Assembly (NCBI GenBank): GCA_934277615.1
Contig: CAKQUV010000007.1
Coordinates: 7,843 to 71,842, forward strand
Source: an uncultured Clostridia bacterium
GTDB taxonomy: Bacteria > Bacillota > Clostridia > Christensenellales > CAG-917
Reading direction: 5' to 3'
DNA length: 64,000 nucleotides
How positions within the stretch are numbered: position 1 is the stretch's first letter; each line of letters opens with the position of its first letter. The position numbers and the translations under genes were made by a program. This document shows positions 63,924-64,000 of the stretch, piece by piece. A model generated the notes under the pieces. It saw only the letters and a list, made by a program, of their open reading frames with translations. It did no database searches and had not been told where the DNA came from.

Positions 63924-64000
63924 TTATTGTCTCCACCACACCTTACCAATCCGCACCATGCGGATTGGTTTTTTAATTTATATGGCGACTATGCTTGCAT
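63924..64000 (+). repeat. Direct repeat covering the tRNA 3' end and terminator, copy 2
   Basis: Identical to 63740-63816 and cut by the window edge, so the true repeat may be longer or continue as further copies. Confidence 0.95.

Overview
The window reads as a chromosomal segment of an uncultured, probably gut-associated, low-to-mid GC member of the Bacillota (Clostridia-like). The signs are strong GGAGG ribosome binding sites, TTGACA-17-TATAAT promoters, many lipoproteins with a Cys lipobox, List-Bact/InlB-type, BspA-type and Big_2-type surface modules, an OadA/OadB-type sodium-pump decarboxylase, and an unsplit rplM-rpsI operon. The lineage is inferred from gene content only. I see no CRISPR array, prophage or transposase gene.

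Layout. 1-10.7 kb: housekeeping genes on the minus strand (partial lipid kinase, a heterodimeric ABC exporter, an iron alcohol dehydrogenase, gap, fba, a small membrane exporter), then a plus-strand PP-loop tRNA thiolase. The gaps around gap and fba carry dispersed repeats and structured hairpin elements. 10.7-44.4 kb: a co-directional minus-strand block of 13 genes. In transcription order it runs InlB-repeat lipoprotein, oppA, oppB, oppC, oppD, oppF, a small membrane protein, a 2532-aa surface subtilase, then five lipoproteins, three of them 885 to 2144 aa. I read it as a surface proteolysis and peptide-import island, with a good promoter at its head (44386-44414) and another before its last gene (17458-17486). 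45.0-49.3 kb: an operon of epimerase with zinc ribbon, flavodoxin/ferredoxin fusion, OmpR-type regulator and histidine kinase; two 11-bp direct repeats upstream look like a response-regulator site. 50.2-51.3 kb: rplM-rpsI with a structured leader. 51.3-55.3 kb: a GH31 glycosidase behind an operator-like palindrome, divergent from a ClC Cl-/H+ exchanger. 55.6-59.1 kb: oadA-oadG-biotin carrier-oadB, a Na+-translocating decarboxylase. 59.3-63.4 kb: two lipoproteins (one SGNH hydrolase), a cyclophilin and a HI0933-type flavoprotein. 63.7 kb to the end: tRNA-Val(GAC), whose 3' end and terminator are repeated 184 bp downstream around a structured spacer.

How the genes fit together. Surface protease, binding lipoproteins and the Opp importer would feed peptides and amino acids into a fermentative metabolism (glycolysis genes, alcohol dehydrogenase) in which decarboxylation is coupled to Na+ export. 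The most unusual non-coding signal is a family of hairpins with one conserved apical sequence (core ACGTAC, short loop, GTACGT) carried on stems whose sequence differs from copy to copy but whose pairing is kept. Two of three full copies lie inside an outer inverted repeat that includes the stop codon of the neighbouring gene (fba, oadB).
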